DNA of 64,000 nucleotides from Paramecium tetraurelia (lineage: Eukaryota > Ciliophora > Oligohymenophorea > Peniculida > Parameciidae), in contig NW_001799089.1 in the NCBI RefSeq assembly GCF_000165425.1, forward strand, positions 377,496 through 441,495. The letters run 5' to 3'. The first letter of the stretch is position 1; each line of letters starts with the position of its first letter. The position numbers were made by a program, and so were the translations under genes. Below, in pieces: positions 13,334-26,629 of this stretch. The notes under the pieces were generated by a model. That model searched no databases, was not told the DNA's origin, and saw only the letters and a program-made list of their open reading frames with translations.

Positions 13334-14907
13334 TGATTTTCATCTTCTATTTCTTATTAAGATATATTGACTTCTACTTCATCTTCTTATTATTATTAAT
13401 TATCCTCATTTTCACCTTCATTTTCATTTTCATTAACTTATTAATTGATTTCCTCGTTATTATTTTCTTCTTAATTTATTTCATTAGGATTCTCGTTTTC
13501 ATATGGTTGATTCTACTCTACCTCTTCTTTTTCCTCTTATTATTATTCAATAGGTTGATTGAATTATTGTTTATTAAACCCTTCTTGAGAACCAAATTGC
13601 AATTAATTAATCAAATTTGATGATTATGATTCAATATATTACCAATATTAAATTTATTCATCAATTAATTTTTATTCTAATTCTGATACTTGTTTGATTA
13701 TAACAGAATAGAATTTTATTTTTAAGTCTTAAAATCTTTCTATTTCAATGAATCCTATGATTGCTTACATTATATCAATTAGGTTTTATAAATTATCTAA
13801 TTCATTTTAATTTGTTTAGATCTATATATTTAAATGACTTTTTAGTTATTCTGGTGTTTATTTATTAAAAATATTTTTAAAAAAGTTAGGATTCTTACCT
13901 TCATTTAGATTATTTAATTCTTATTGAGTTTCTAACTATTTAGCTTCTAATTTTTTTTTCTATTCTTCGTATTCCTTCTTAGTCTTCAGACTCTAATAAA
14001 ATGCCTAATTTTAATAAATTATAATACAAGACCTTAATATCTTTCAATTCTTATCGAATATATTCATAGAGTTTATCTATATTTCTCCTTTTGAAAATGC
14101 CATTTTAATTATACTAAGTATCCAATTGCTTTTTGATATTTTGATTAGTGAGTAATAAGTTATCACATCGATTATTTTAATACGTCTAAATAAACTATTT
14201 CTCATAGTTTGGTAGATGCATAGTCATTATTTTCTCTAAACTTTAATTGTATTATTCTTATGATTGGTACAAATCTCTTATATACTTTTTTGCCAACTTT
14301 AATTAAATTTAGTTATTTTTCAATTTTTCCACAAAACCTTCAATTTTCTTATCTAGAGTTTAATCAATATCTCGCTAAATAGAAATATATAATACTCCTT
14401 ATAATTCAATGAAATTGAGCTGATATTTTTAAATTAACTCTGAGGTCTTTGGTTTTGGCATTTATTCGCTATTGATATATATTTGATTATATACAAAGTC
14501 TTATGAATCTCCTTGTCTTTCGATCTTAAGAATAATTGGCTAAACTCTTAACTGTAATAAAGATTCGGCAATAATTTCATTTTATTACAGAATTGTTTCA
14601 AGAATCTTAATCTTTCTGATGCAGTTTTGGTATCATTTCCTTGAAACATCTTTTTGCCTGGAATGCCTGGAATGAAACAGCCAGGCCATCTTATTAATAA
14701 TATATCCCTTAAAGATATGAAATCCTTATATCGTCTATAGACCTCAAAGAATCCAATTTTATCTTTTCCCTTGATAATATAATATGTATATGTATCTAAT
14801 AAAGACTCGTGTTGATCAAAGGTGATGATATCAATTTGTATGTCTTGTGATTCTTTTAAATCTTAATGCTGATTTTATTCAGTCTCATCTAGATTGACAA
14901 TTGACAT
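13330..14907 (-). CDS. sorting nexin (PX plus BAR-like coiled coil)
   Basis: A likely endosomal coat protein. The N-terminal PX domain contains the phosphoinositide-binding arginine motif YRRYKDF and the loop PGCFIPGIPGKK (roughly residues 55-100). The remainder is a long coiled-coil BAR-like region (KKEYEEQKKKLEAKQ; RFQDLKIKFYSVIIKQ), as in SNX1/SNX2 of the retromer/ESCPE complex. The C-terminus is an acidic, Gln-rich tail with repeats of NENENEGENE and runs of Q. At least one 28-nt intron is needed near 14000. The start at 14907 (MSIVNLDETE) gives a plausible short acidic leader before PX. PI3P binding and endosomal location are family inferences. Confidence 0.85.
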
Positions 14908-15372
14908 TTTAATAATATTTATTAAATGAAGGGATCACACAAAAATCCTAATATTAATTTAACTGTCCTACTGACATTGATAATTAATCTCTGTCGAGGA
15001 AATTAGTTAATCTTGATCATTGTCTGATATAAACTTTGATAACATAATTAACAAAATACACAAAGCATATTTTTAATAGGGAAGATTATTTTGGATATTA
15101 GAAAATAGTAAATCTATTAGAATTTTATACATAATAGTACTTTTCATTTGAATATAAGAATTATGAAAAGTTAAGAAATGGGTTGAAGATCATAGTACAT
15201 AATTTAATATTAGAATCTGAATCCATTAGACAAAAAAATTATTTAGAGAATTGAGATAATAAATTCATTATTTTCACAGATTGAATTATAACATTTCTTA
15301 ATGAATAATTCTTACTATTATCTAATATTATTATAAATTATATTGATAAATTGCCATAAATAATTATAATTA
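14908..15372. other. divergent spacer between sorting nexin and VPS13-like gene
   Basis: About 465 bases of AT-rich sequence that must hold two divergent promoters. Open frames exist only for short stretches and none looks like protein. No regulatory motif could be named. Confidence 0.45.
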
Positions 15373-18300
15373 ATGATATAAAACTGGATAGGGAAATTAT
15401 TATTTAATATTTGCGGAGATCTGGTGGAGGTATTTTATATAAATCTATATATATTAAGGATTTCCCTAATAATGAAATTGAAATAAATAAATGGTAAGGG
15501 GTTGGAGAAAAAAGAAACATTAAGTTTAAATAAAACAAAGTAAGAGAATGGATGATGGAATATTTTGGATTAAATGTCGATGTGAAAAGGGCTGAGATTG
15601 AATTGTTATAATTTAAAATCCCTTGGAATAGAATTTGGAAAGAACCTACTAAAATTCTTGTCAAAGATGCATTTATTTGTGTGTAAACCAGAGAAGAATT
15701 CTCACTTGAATTGATGCGTCTACAGTATTAGAGTGACTTAAAAGATTTCATTGAGCATTGCTATAAGAAACTTTTCAATAATTTTACAAATACTAAAAAG
15801 CAAAGCAAACTAAAAAGAGCCCTTAAAAATTTCTTTTCCGAAATGATTATCCTAGAAGTGTAAAACTTCCATCTCAGATTAGAAGATGAAGATAATGCTG
15901 TTAAACACAATCGCGTAGCATTAGGAGTCTTATTTAAAACATTGACTTTACAACCCTCTTATAATAATAAAAATGAATAAGAAATTAAAAGAAAATTAGA
16001 TTTCTCAGTTGAAGCCCTAAGTATGTATCTAAAAATTGAACCAACTTCTAAGCAATCTAATTGTCTTTCACCTGATTATGTAGAATAGCAAGTAAAAAGT
16101 TATTATCATTATAGAATGTTATCATAGACCCATTATCATTTCGAATACTCATACATACTAATTTAACTTAGTAAGAGGAAATACCTTTAAAATATATAGA
16201 AATTTAATTTGGCGATGATGTAATATTATTATCATTTGTGCTAGATTAAAATAAACATCGATAATTAATAATTTTAAACCATTCTCAAATTATTGAAACT
16301 AAGAGATTGGTATTGCCAATAAGGAGATCATTTACAATATCGACCTTAATATAAATCTAGTCCCAAAGATAGTCCTTTTGAATGGCTTCTCTATTGGAAA
16401 TAAATTGTCACCTTAATTAGAAGTAGAATTAATAAATAAAAAATTAATCTTAAATCTAAAATGAGAAATGATTTGGTTAAATATATTGTTGTTGATTTTC
16501 TTCACCAACAATATTAACAAAATGATGATAATCGATATTGTATTGATGATTAAATGATATTATATACAGATATACTATAAAATAAACAGTAAATAGAAGA
16601 CAAGTTACTCCAAGAAGAAATAGAATTAGTATTCTATAAGGTAAATAAAATATTAAACTCACCTGAATAATTAAAAGATATTCTAGTAAAAATGAATTTA
16701 GAATAACCTTAATAATAAGAGAAAAAATAAACCATTTGGTCCTATTTTTGGAAATAAAAGCAATAACCTGAAGAAGGTACAGAATTTCAATCTAAATACG
16801 AGAAATTATACACTTCAATAAGCTAAAATGAAAATAGATGTTTGAAAAGATTAGAAATATAAATTTCAAATATATTGGTATTATTGTATTTATCTTTAGA
16901 TTAACTTAAAAATTGCTTAAGAAAGATCCACTGTTTTTATGAAAATCGAATTAAAAGAATCCCTATTACAGTATGAGTCATTCTTAAAAATCCGAAAATT
17001 TATATTGAAGCTAAAAAGAATTACTGCATATGATTGTTTAAACCCTAATAAAGATTTTTAAACAATCTTTTGTTATCATTCATATATTGAGAGATCTTAG
17101 AGGCATTAATATTTAAGTTAAGACCAATCACAAATAGAAATTTCATTTGAATATAATAAAGAAGCTAATAAATCGCTTTTTAAAGTGAAATCATTACCTC
17201 ATTTAATGTCCTTGAATGATACAGTCTTAGCGCGTCTACAGCCGTTTCTCAAATAACTAAGAAAAAATGATTATTTCTATGACATTGTCTTCATAAGTTA
17301 AGGTAATTTCAAGAAAAGCGAATTCATAAATGTGATATCAAATTTATGCAAAGCAAATCGTTTAATACTAGATATTAATATATCTCATGTTACAATTCGA
17401 ATCCCGGAAAGTGCGATCAAAACAAATTGTCCAGTCCTTGAGATTACCCTTGAAAACTACCTATTACAATTTCTAAATACAGTTACACAACAAATAAATA
17501 AATTTGCTATTAACTTTTAATATGTTGAAAAAAATTGTAAATAATCCATTCACATCTTGCAGCCAGTTTCAATCACCACTAAAGTTGTTTAATTATAAAA
17601 TTAAGATGAGCAGAATAAATTGAATGAGCTTACTGATCTAGTGTTAGAAAATAAAATTAGCGATATCTTCATTACAATTCCAATATTAAAAACTGACTTT
17701 TTTAAGAATTTTGTTTACAATGTTTTAGGAACTTTAGATAATTTAAAGAAGATTTCTATTTTTTTATAAAAAGAAGATTCTGTTAATTAATCATCATCAG
17801 TTAACTCTATAAATAGAAGGAAGAGGTCCAGATCTTGGTCTTAGTAAAGAGATTAATCGTCAAGAAGAGAAGATTGCTCATCTCAAACCAGCGAAATTTA
17901 TTATGATGCTGAAGAATTCATAAATATTCCCTTCATTTAATCTATCACATAAAGTAGATAGCAAGTATCACCTTAAGAAAAGAGAGAAGAAATGCTAAAA
18001 AAATGGAATAAAATAAGAATTAATCTAAATTATTTGGTGAACAAAATATTTAAAGAAGCTGATCCAAAAATTAGTTAATTTCTCGAGTCCTTGAGATTAA
18101 AAGCAGTGTTCGAATTACAGAAATTCTAAATTAAAGTTGCTATATAAAAAAATAATGAAAGAAACTCATATTTTTATATTGATAATATTAATGTGACTAT
18201 TGAAAAGGCTTTTAAAGTTAAGCATTTCGGTTTCCAGCTAGAGATAAATACAATAACATTATCAATTTATAAATTACATTAATTGAAATAACTAAAAAAA

Positions 18301-21300
18301 TATTCAGGCCCATAATCAGATGACATAATGGCCTATATAAATGAAGATATGCTCAATTTACTTCCTTTTTTATTAAGAATAAAAGAGTTACAAATTTATT
18401 ATTTAATTTCTGTTAAAGAAATTAAATTAGAATTACAAAATATTAAAGAAGCTAATTAAAATTATCTAACGACATGTTTAAGCAATTTCAACCTTTAAAG
18501 CTAATTGCCTTTTAAAATTATGTATAAAGAAAAACTCTCTGATAAACCTTTCTTTTTAGAAATTAATAATTCTGTATCTTCATGGGACACTACATGTGAT
18601 TGCAAATTTATTATGAATATATTATATTACAATGGAAAACTCAAATTATATGAACCCATTTTAGATACTTGTGAGGCAATAATTACTTTTTAAAAAAGCT
18701 CTGAGGAGCTATGTTTTGAAACAAAATTTACCTAATTACTTTTTAATATTACTCCATAACTCATATTCACACTTTATTCATTGAACTAGCATTCATTATA
18801 AATTAAATAGTTTTTATTGTAAGATTTAAATAATTCATAAGATTAAATAGTTGTAAAGTAAAACTTAACGTAGAAATTTGAAATTGAAATTGAACATGAT
18901 AATGCTAAATTGCTAGTAGATTAAATTGAAATTTAGCATTCTTATCACTATAAAACTAAATATCGAATTCAATTGTAAACTGCTAATTCTGACGATGAAG
19001 TTTCTAATGAAAAAATAACCTAACATTCAAGACACGTCACATTTCATGATCAAGATCCATCACCATCAATTAAATAATAGCAAACACCAAATTTTAAAAA
19101 ACAAACCTCATTATTAGAAGACGAAATCCTAAAAGATTAATCAAATGAGAAAGATACTATTAAAAGAATTGCTAGTGAAATTGATTTTTCTGAGAAGTAG
19201 CGTTTTGTGACTGAGATTTTAGGAGATTACTTACCTATTGAACAGAGCACAAAATACATTTTTGTTAATCTAACAGTTCAAAAGTTATTATTCAATTTAA
19301 ATGGAATTGAATAATATATAAATGAAAAAGAAAGCAAGTTTGTTAGATGTACTGAAGTTATGGCATTTAAGTTTACTTCTTAAAGGAATTTTTTTCGATA
19401 TAGTTCTTTAATTAGAACAAAAGAAGAACGAACATACTTTTTGAAAACAGATAATAGGGATCATAAATTAAAGACAATTTATTATTTATTATCAATAATA
19501 AATAGAAACTAAAATCAAATTATAATTTATCAAATTGAGTAACTACCTAAAGCGCCATATTTGATCAAAAACAAGTGTTCATAACTTATAATATTCTATT
19601 AACAAAATTTTGAAAAACAATAATGTATTTTAGAACCTGGAAAGTCTTCTGGTTTTTGTTGGGAGGATCCATTTTAAGCTCCATCATTACAGTTAGAAAT
19701 TCACTATGAGGGCCAAACAAAACGATTTTTAATTGATATCGATAGATTCAATAATTAAGAATTGTAAATTGATAAGTAATTGGATTCAACTATTGATAAA
19801 GAGTACAGTTTAGAAATCTTTAACGATGGATTATAAAAAGTCATTGTTTTAGCCGAAGCCCAGTCATTGAAAAAGAAAAAGAAATCTTATAAGATATCAT
19901 GTGAATTGATAGGATTTTCATTCATTGATGAATGGGAAATTTTATACGCAGAAATTAATAATACTAAATATTTTTAATAATAGTAATAGACTGATATAGT
20001 AACTTATTAGATTTCTGCTGAAAATATCTAGCTTGATGCATGTGGATTACCAATACCAAAAAGATAATTATATATTGTAAATAATTAGATAAGCAATCTA
20101 AACAAGTCTAATGGTTAAAAAAAGTCTATAACATAATCTTAATTAATATAGGACACATAATCTGCTCTTCAGGAATAATTAAAATTAAAAATTAAATAAA
20201 AAACAATATCTGAAATTTTGGTTCATTTAAAGTATGTGAAAGTTAGAATCCCAAATTATAAAATCATAATTGATAGCAATCTATTATTACAAGTCTTTTC
20301 ATTTATAAAACACACAAAATTACTCTTAGATGCTTTCGATACTCCAAAATAAAAGTCAAAATCAATTCTACTATAACAATCCTTTGAAAAACTTAACAAT
20401 TCAAATATTAGTGACAAATAAATTTAAATCTAACCTAAAAAAATTCATATTGATAAAGTTATAATAAGACCATTTTCTGTAAAGATGAGGTTTAAGAATT
20501 TATTGAATATGGAATAAGAACTCAAAACCTTACATCATCAAGCAGGGTAATGAAATTTTCATTATGATTAGTTTGATCACCTTCGTGCTAAATCAATTTC
20601 AGCAATTGAACCTTGAATTTTAGCAATATGTTAAAACAGACTATTAATAATTTATGGATGCAAATTATGAACTTCACATTAAAGCTTTATTTAATGTCTT
20701 CGGCGAGTCCATAAATTAATAAGTATGAAATTATAATATCTTTAGATAAGATGTCAAGTAAACCCGACAAATTTTTTAAAAAATTAAGGAAATTTAGCAA
20801 AATAATTCATCACAGAATTAAACAATTTACAAAATGAAATGGATAAAAATGATATATTTTAAGGCGGTTTACCAGTTAAATTTTAACTACTTTAAACATT
20901 TTGTGTTATTAGTAAATCTCTATATGATGCTGCTCAAGAGACTTTTGTTTCTGTGTTATTGGGAATTGGAAAGTATTGTGAAACATCCTAGCCTGACCAA
21001 GCAATATAAAGAACATCCTTCTCAAATAAATTATCAAAATTATTTAGAAGGGTGTCTGATTTCTAATTTAAAAGTTAAACTACCTTAGAAATTTCTTTCC
21101 AACTATTAATTTCTAAATTAAAAACTAGGAGATATCCTAAATATATTCATAAAAATAGATAAATAACTTCATATAATGAAGATCTATCAAAGTTTTAATT
21201 ATATAGATTATGGAAATTAGGATTGGATCAATAATTTGACCATTTTCATTTGTCTTTGAATTGCTACTTATTTTTATCAAACTAATTGTTCATATTATTA

Positions 21301-21582
21301 GATTCTTAATACAACTAGATATTATTAGAGATGAATTAAAGAATGTTTTAATCAATAACAAATACAAATTCTAGTTGTGTCATTAAATATTAGAAATCTA
21401 ATGTAAATAAGCAGGAAGGAGATGATGATATTGGCATGAAGCAATTAAAGGTAGAAAAACTCACGTTAAATTTTACAATAGACGAAAAAATATTATCATC
21501 AATAACTAATATAATCAAATCAAATGTTGAAATTCTTAACGTAAAAGAAAATAAAATATTTAGTATTATGATGCTAATTTGA
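15373..21582 (+). CDS. VPS13: VPS13-family bridge-like lipid transfer protein
   Basis: VPS13 proteins form long hydrophobic grooves that carry lipids at membrane contact sites. The chorein N-terminus is recognisable after removing a 29-nt intron (15430-15458): MIQNWIGKLLFNICGDLVED, then NEIEINKWQG, FGLNVDVKRAEIELLQFKIP, and the second chorein block EVQNFHLRLEDED. Further Paramecium-style introns occur at about 20548-20572 and 20728-20750. Roughly 2,000 residues follow with alternating amphipathic strands, ending in a C-terminal block of the VPS13_C type (LYRLWKLGLDQQFDHFHLSL). This is shorter than the 3,000 or more residues of most VPS13 proteins. The stop at 21582 converges on the formin gene with a 64-base spacer. 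Which VPS13 paralogue it is cannot be said. Confidence 0.85.
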
Positions 21583-21646
21583 AAATTTTATTGTTGTTTA
21601 TTATTTTTAATCATTAATAAAGCAACTATTTATTTTATTAATAAAT

Positions 21647-24600
21647 TCATTATTATTATTATTCTCGCTGCTGCTTTATATTCTTTTTTATTTTTGCCAA
21701 AGACTTTAAACTTCTAAATCGCATTTCTTAAACTTACTATTTATAAGACTTTCTTTCTTCAATTTATTTTAATACGTTATTCTCTACTTCAACATTATTT
21801 TCCCCTATGTCTTGATTTTTCAAATTCTTATTAGGATCAATTTGTTGTATATAAGAATTTAATTGTTCTATGGCCTTCTTCCTTTAGCATTCTTCATCTA
21901 ATATTCTATTGAGTTTCTTTTATTCAATTAAATATTCAATCATTTAGGATAATTCAGTAAAAAAAGAATCTGTATCTAATTTTTTTGGATCTTCAAAAAA
22001 TGCTTGACATATATCATTAAATTATGCGTTAACCTTGAGGTAAAGTTCACTCAAATTTAATTTAAGATTCAATTCAGAATTATCAACTTAGATTTTATCA
22101 GAATATTTTAAGATTAATTTTTCATCCTGTTCTTTTTTTTCTATCTATTTTTTAATGTTTTAAAGAGAAATCTTAGACAATTTCTTTAATTATTATAAAT
22201 TAAAATCTTCTTCTCCTATTAGGTCTCCTTCATTTTTTTCTGCCATTCTAAGTATCAAACAAAGAAAATTGATTTTAGAAGAACTGCTTGACTTTAAAGG
22301 AGCAATTTTACTAAATTCAGAAAGTTTAAACCCGTAGGAATCTTTATTTTAAGAACTATTCAAATAATTTATTCCTGCTAGAATGTAACATAGTAGCTTT
22401 TTTAATTTAACATTTGATTAAACAGATTAAATTTATTACTCTATTAATTCTAATTCTTTCTAAATTTCTTTTTGATTTTAATTTAACAAAACTTAAAACA
22501 CATGAATTCTTTCAGAATAATTGTCTATCTTGATTAAGTTATATAAAAAGATTTCAGGCCTGTTCAACACACTGATATTTTCAATTTTCTAAAATTCTTA
22601 GACTTCTTGAAAAGTGGGAAGTATTTGAATTAAACTTTCGATGTCATCTGAAGTAAACTTTTGATAGTTCATTTCTTATATATAATTGATCATATCATCC
22701 ATTTTAATCTTTATTTTAACTAAAATTAATTCAATATTTCTAGATCTATCTAATGTCAATACTTATTATGGTTTAGGTTTGATAAAAGAAGAACTAGGTA
22801 ATGAACTTGCAATCTTAGTTTAATTCTTTTAGAAATGCTTGTCCAATTCTTCAAATTGTAGTTCAATTTTTGAATCATCAAGAGTTTAGAAAATGTTACT
22901 TTTAATTTGCTTGATCTCCGTTATTCCAACTGAAATTAGTTACTAATTGGGTTTTCTTCTTTACCTAATATTAGTTTTATTTTAAGTTTAAACTGTCTTT
23001 TATGGTGGAGGAGGCGGAGGTGGTGGTGGTGGTGGTGGTGGTGGTGATAGGGGTGGTGGTAAAGACACAGGGAATAAGGAAACACTATTTTGTTCAGGTA
23101 GAGAAGAGCTCATTAAGACTGGGGTTTCCTTGTTTTATTCGCTTGGATAAACCTACAAAGAGCCTTCAATCTTAAATTAAATTCTCGTTTCATCCAATCT
23201 TTATGACTGCTGGACTGAAATCGATTATTTTTAATTATCTTAGGTGTTCTAATACACAAGCAATGCTTATTTCAGCTAATATAAGACATTTTGGGTCTGT
23301 TTCACTGATAATTATAATTATTTTTACATTATGTTTGGTAGAGGGCTTTTTATGTTTAAAATTCAATTATTTATCTTTTTAAGTCACCTTTTTCTATTTC
23401 TTAGTTATTGTATCCATCTAAGCAGTTTTAAGCTACATTTTATAAAATTTTTGTGATTATATTTTTACCATACACTTCTGCTTATGATAGGAATTTTTAA
23501 AGTTTTTGGATGCACTCATGAATGCTGCATTATTGATTAAAATCAGAGGCGAAATGCTATAAACTTATCAAAAATTATTCAGGAAATACAACTTATGCTA
23601 ATTAAACATTACCAATTGAAACCCTATTCATAGGTTAAGTTTTTGGATTGTAGGATATTCTAAATTAATTTATAGATTCCCTAATATTTTATTCCCCTTA
23701 TTCCAATAATGTTTCAAAGGCTGAGATATTTTTTATAATGATATTCTCAAAGTCCTTTGAGTTTTCCTTAATTCCTACTAGTATTGAATAATCTTCTTAA
23801 AACACTAGTAAATTATCTTCTTACTTTTTCTTGATATCCTAAAATATTAATTCTAAACCATGAACTAATAGCAACTATTTTAATTAAATTTTTTCATTAG
23901 ATAATTCAACAAAATTATTGATAAAGGATAAAATGTTTGCAATCTAATAAAATCTATATATATATCTCTTACAAGTTTTTTGTCTATAGAAGTCTCCAAT
24001 AACTACAATGTTTAAAGTAAACAAAACTCTTAGTTCTGCAATTTCAACAGTGATTCCACTAATTAATAGCCATTTATTTATCTCCAAGATATTTTTTCAT
24101 ATTATAGGTATATTTGAGCTTAAATCTAGCTATTAGATATTTTTTATATCTAAGATAAATTATTGGATAAAGCAATCAATTGCTATTCATCTAATGTAAA
24201 TCCTAAAAACAGCAAATTGCCTTAAAGCATCACATAAAGCTTATCATAAATATTCAGGGTACTTCTATTTAAATTTAAATATTCGATCTATTTTTATATA
24301 ATTGGAAATGCATAAGCTATTAATTAAGTGGTTAATAGTTCATCATTTAAGCCTATGAGTGTTTTAATTTCTTGGTAGAAAGAAATATAGATTAGTAAAT
24401 CTGAATCCTAATTTAGATGACATAGTTGTGGGTTTTCGTTAATTAAGGCTTAGTAATGTAACACCAATAACACTTGTTTCTATTTGAGATTTAGGTTTGA
24501 AAATTTTTTTTTTTCTAAATTTGTATCAGAAAGAATTTAATCAAATATAGCTTCAAAATTATCTGCATTTATTGAATACTTTGGAGGCTAACATATGTTT

Positions 24601-24677
24601 TTGATCTTCAATTATTTCCCTCTAAACATATATGAATACTACGTCTAATTTGTAGATGACTTTAATTCATTTCCCAT
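21647..24677 (-). CDS. diaphanous-related formin (GBD/FH3-FH1-FH2)
   Basis: Formins nucleate and elongate actin filaments. Starting at 24677 (MGNELKSSTNQTQ), the first ~500 residues fit a GBD/FH3 regulatory region, beginning PPKYSINADNFEAIFDQIL. A proline run encoded by the GGT-rich tract at 23003-23060 follows and forms a short FH1 domain, the profilin-binding segment. The remainder is an FH2 domain: near its end ILAGINYLNSS, KDSYGFKLSEFSKIAPLKSS and KINFLCLILRMAEKN match the conserved post-knob helices. The C-terminus is basic (FRSLKSLAKIKKNIK, then Gln run), resembling a DAD-like or basic tail. Several short introns are present and were not all resolved. Activation by a Rho-type GTPase is a family inference. 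Confidence 0.88.
23003..23060. repeat. GGT-rich tract encoding the FH1 polyproline
   Basis: A run of GGT/GGA triplets on the + strand, read on the - strand as about 17 consecutive prolines with few interruptions. It is the FH1 segment of the formin and one of the few G-rich patches in this AT-rich window. Triplet slippage could make its length vary. Confidence 0.85.
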
Positions 24678-25984
24678 TGTAATAATTTAATATTTAAACT
24701 TAAAATATTTAATTTTCCATTTTCATTATAAACATGGTTTATATTGAAAGTTTTAATCAAGTTTTATTTCATCAAAACCCATCAATTTTTATAATTAGAT
24801 TTTTCCCTATTAGCAAATAATACATATATAAAAAAATAGTGTTTGTAATAGATCTTAAAAGTGTTTAATTATGCTACAATTCGATTTCTAAATACATATA
24901 TGATTTCATTCAGTTTTGTATTAATTTAATATTTAAAACAATACTAGAATTTTTTAATCTTATGTTTATTAAATCTCATTAAACCTAATTTTTTTATTTA
25001 AGAATTCGTTAATAAATAAATTTTGTTGTTAAATTTACAAAATCATATAAATTGTAACATGTAAATATATTTTTGAAAGTAAAAATTAGTATTATACTAT
25101 TTATTTTAGTTGACGTCCAATTTCTATACTATATGAATGCTTTAGAATTTAAATTATTATTAAATAATTTTTATAACTATAAATGATTTCCTTCTTTAGA
25201 AGAAGCAAATATTATTATTTTTCAATTTATTAATCTACACCAGGAGATCCAAATATTAGTTAATAAAATATTACATTATAAATTTTTTATCTGATATTTA
25301 CAAATAAAGTTTAATAAATATTTTCATTTTTACTCAACTTTTAATAATCAAATCTTTTAATTTATATTTTATAGAACAAAATAATAGGGTCGATATTTAG
25401 AGTAAATAGATGATTACACTAAAACATTTTTTATTTGAACAATAAATCATGAATATCAAAGTCATTCTTTAAATATCTTATATTGTTTTAACATATTCTT
25501 TGGAATTTCCAAAAATTTTGAGATGGTAATCCTCTTAAAGAAACTTACTTAAATGAATTAAGATCAAAAATATATCTATGGAATCTATATATTTTCAAAT
25601 CATTAATTTCGAAATAAATAGTTTAAGTCATTATTCATTGAAAATCTGATTTGAGGATTTAAGTAAATACTAATTTACTCTTAAATTTCTTTTTATCAAT
25701 TATTTATATTTTATTAATCAATTTTATATTAGTAAGTGCATATTTTTTCACAGCATAGATAGTTTCTTTTATCAAAACTATTTATTATTATTATAACTCA
25801 AATAAAAGACAGTTGAAAATCTTAGTCATTTGGAAATATTAAATGATCAAATACCTAATATAAGTTTCAATAACATTTATTAAAAGGTTGATTAAGAGTT
25901 TAAAGAATATGGAGAATGTAAAACTCACTTTAGCAAATATATTTGTATGAAATTAATGATTAATAATGATTGATATGGAATACG
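24678..25984. other. 1.3 kb spacer without a recognisable gene
   Basis: AT-rich, TGA-dense sequence upstream of the formin start and upstream of the ARF-like pseudogene. I found no pair of frames that a short intron would join into protein-like sequence. It forms the left edge of a patch that also holds two decayed genes. Confidence 0.45.
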
Positions 25985-26520
25985 ATGGGATGCGTTAAAA
26001 CTCAAAGTGTTGAGATTTATCAAGAAAATTCAAATTAATTATTAAATGATTAGAAGGTAGTGGAAAATCAACAGTATTTGAGTGCATCAGATAAGGAAAA
26101 TTTATCCTGACCAAGGCAACTTTTGGTAAGGATTATAATTCTACATAGGTGTGAATGTGGATTTTAGCTACCCAGAATTCATGATTTTTGATGTTGGAGG
26201 GAAGTACCAAGTTTGTAAAGTAATTATTATGAAAATGCAGATGGACTCATTTTTGTAATTGATTCATCAAATAAAGAGTAGTTATTTTTATGTCAAAGAA
26301 TAATTATTAAATTTGAATAAGATTTAGAGTACATGAATGTATTTCTAATTAAATAAAATAGGTAGTAATTCTCAACATGTTTACAAAGCAAGATAAATTA
26401 CATCTAGATAATTAAGTCTTGATTTAAGAATGCGGAATTTTTGGATATTAGGCATAGACAGCATCTTTTAAATATGTAGTGCCAAAACCGGTTAGAGAGT
26501 TCAAGAAGGGATCTTAAAGT
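25985..26520 (+). pseudogene. ARF-like small GTPase pseudogene
   Basis: The outline of an ARF family GTPase is clear: a myristoylation-like start MGCVKTQ, a P-loop LEGSGKST, a switch region ending FDVGGKYQV, then YYENADGLIFVIDSSNKEQL and a guanine-recognition motif TKQD in place of NKQD. Two consensus introns are still recognisable (about 26132-26154, and one near 26340). It looks broken. The P-loop frame is out of register with the start, and a TGA sits just before LEGSGKST where a Gly codon is expected. A one-base loss in an A-run shifts the frame after KYQVC. These lesions are host-gene decay, or in part sequence error; expression as a full GTPase is not possible as written. Confidence 0.65.
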
Positions 26521-26629
26521 TAATAAACTTAATAAAAAAATATAAATACCAAAAATTCCATTACACTCAATTAAATAAAAACAACGAAAAATAGCAGTAT
26601 GATAGTTAATTCAAAGATATAAATCTAAA

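Noticed and set aside
13303-13620. Very hydrophobic + strand frame rich in Phe and Leu
   Set aside because: It is the complement of the acidic, Gln-rich tail of the sorting nexin; poly-Glu/Gln antisense always reads as Phe/Leu/Ile.
22980-23060. GGT-rich tract considered as a minisatellite or regulatory repeat
   Set aside because: It is in frame with the formin and encodes the expected FH1 prolines, so no separate role is needed.
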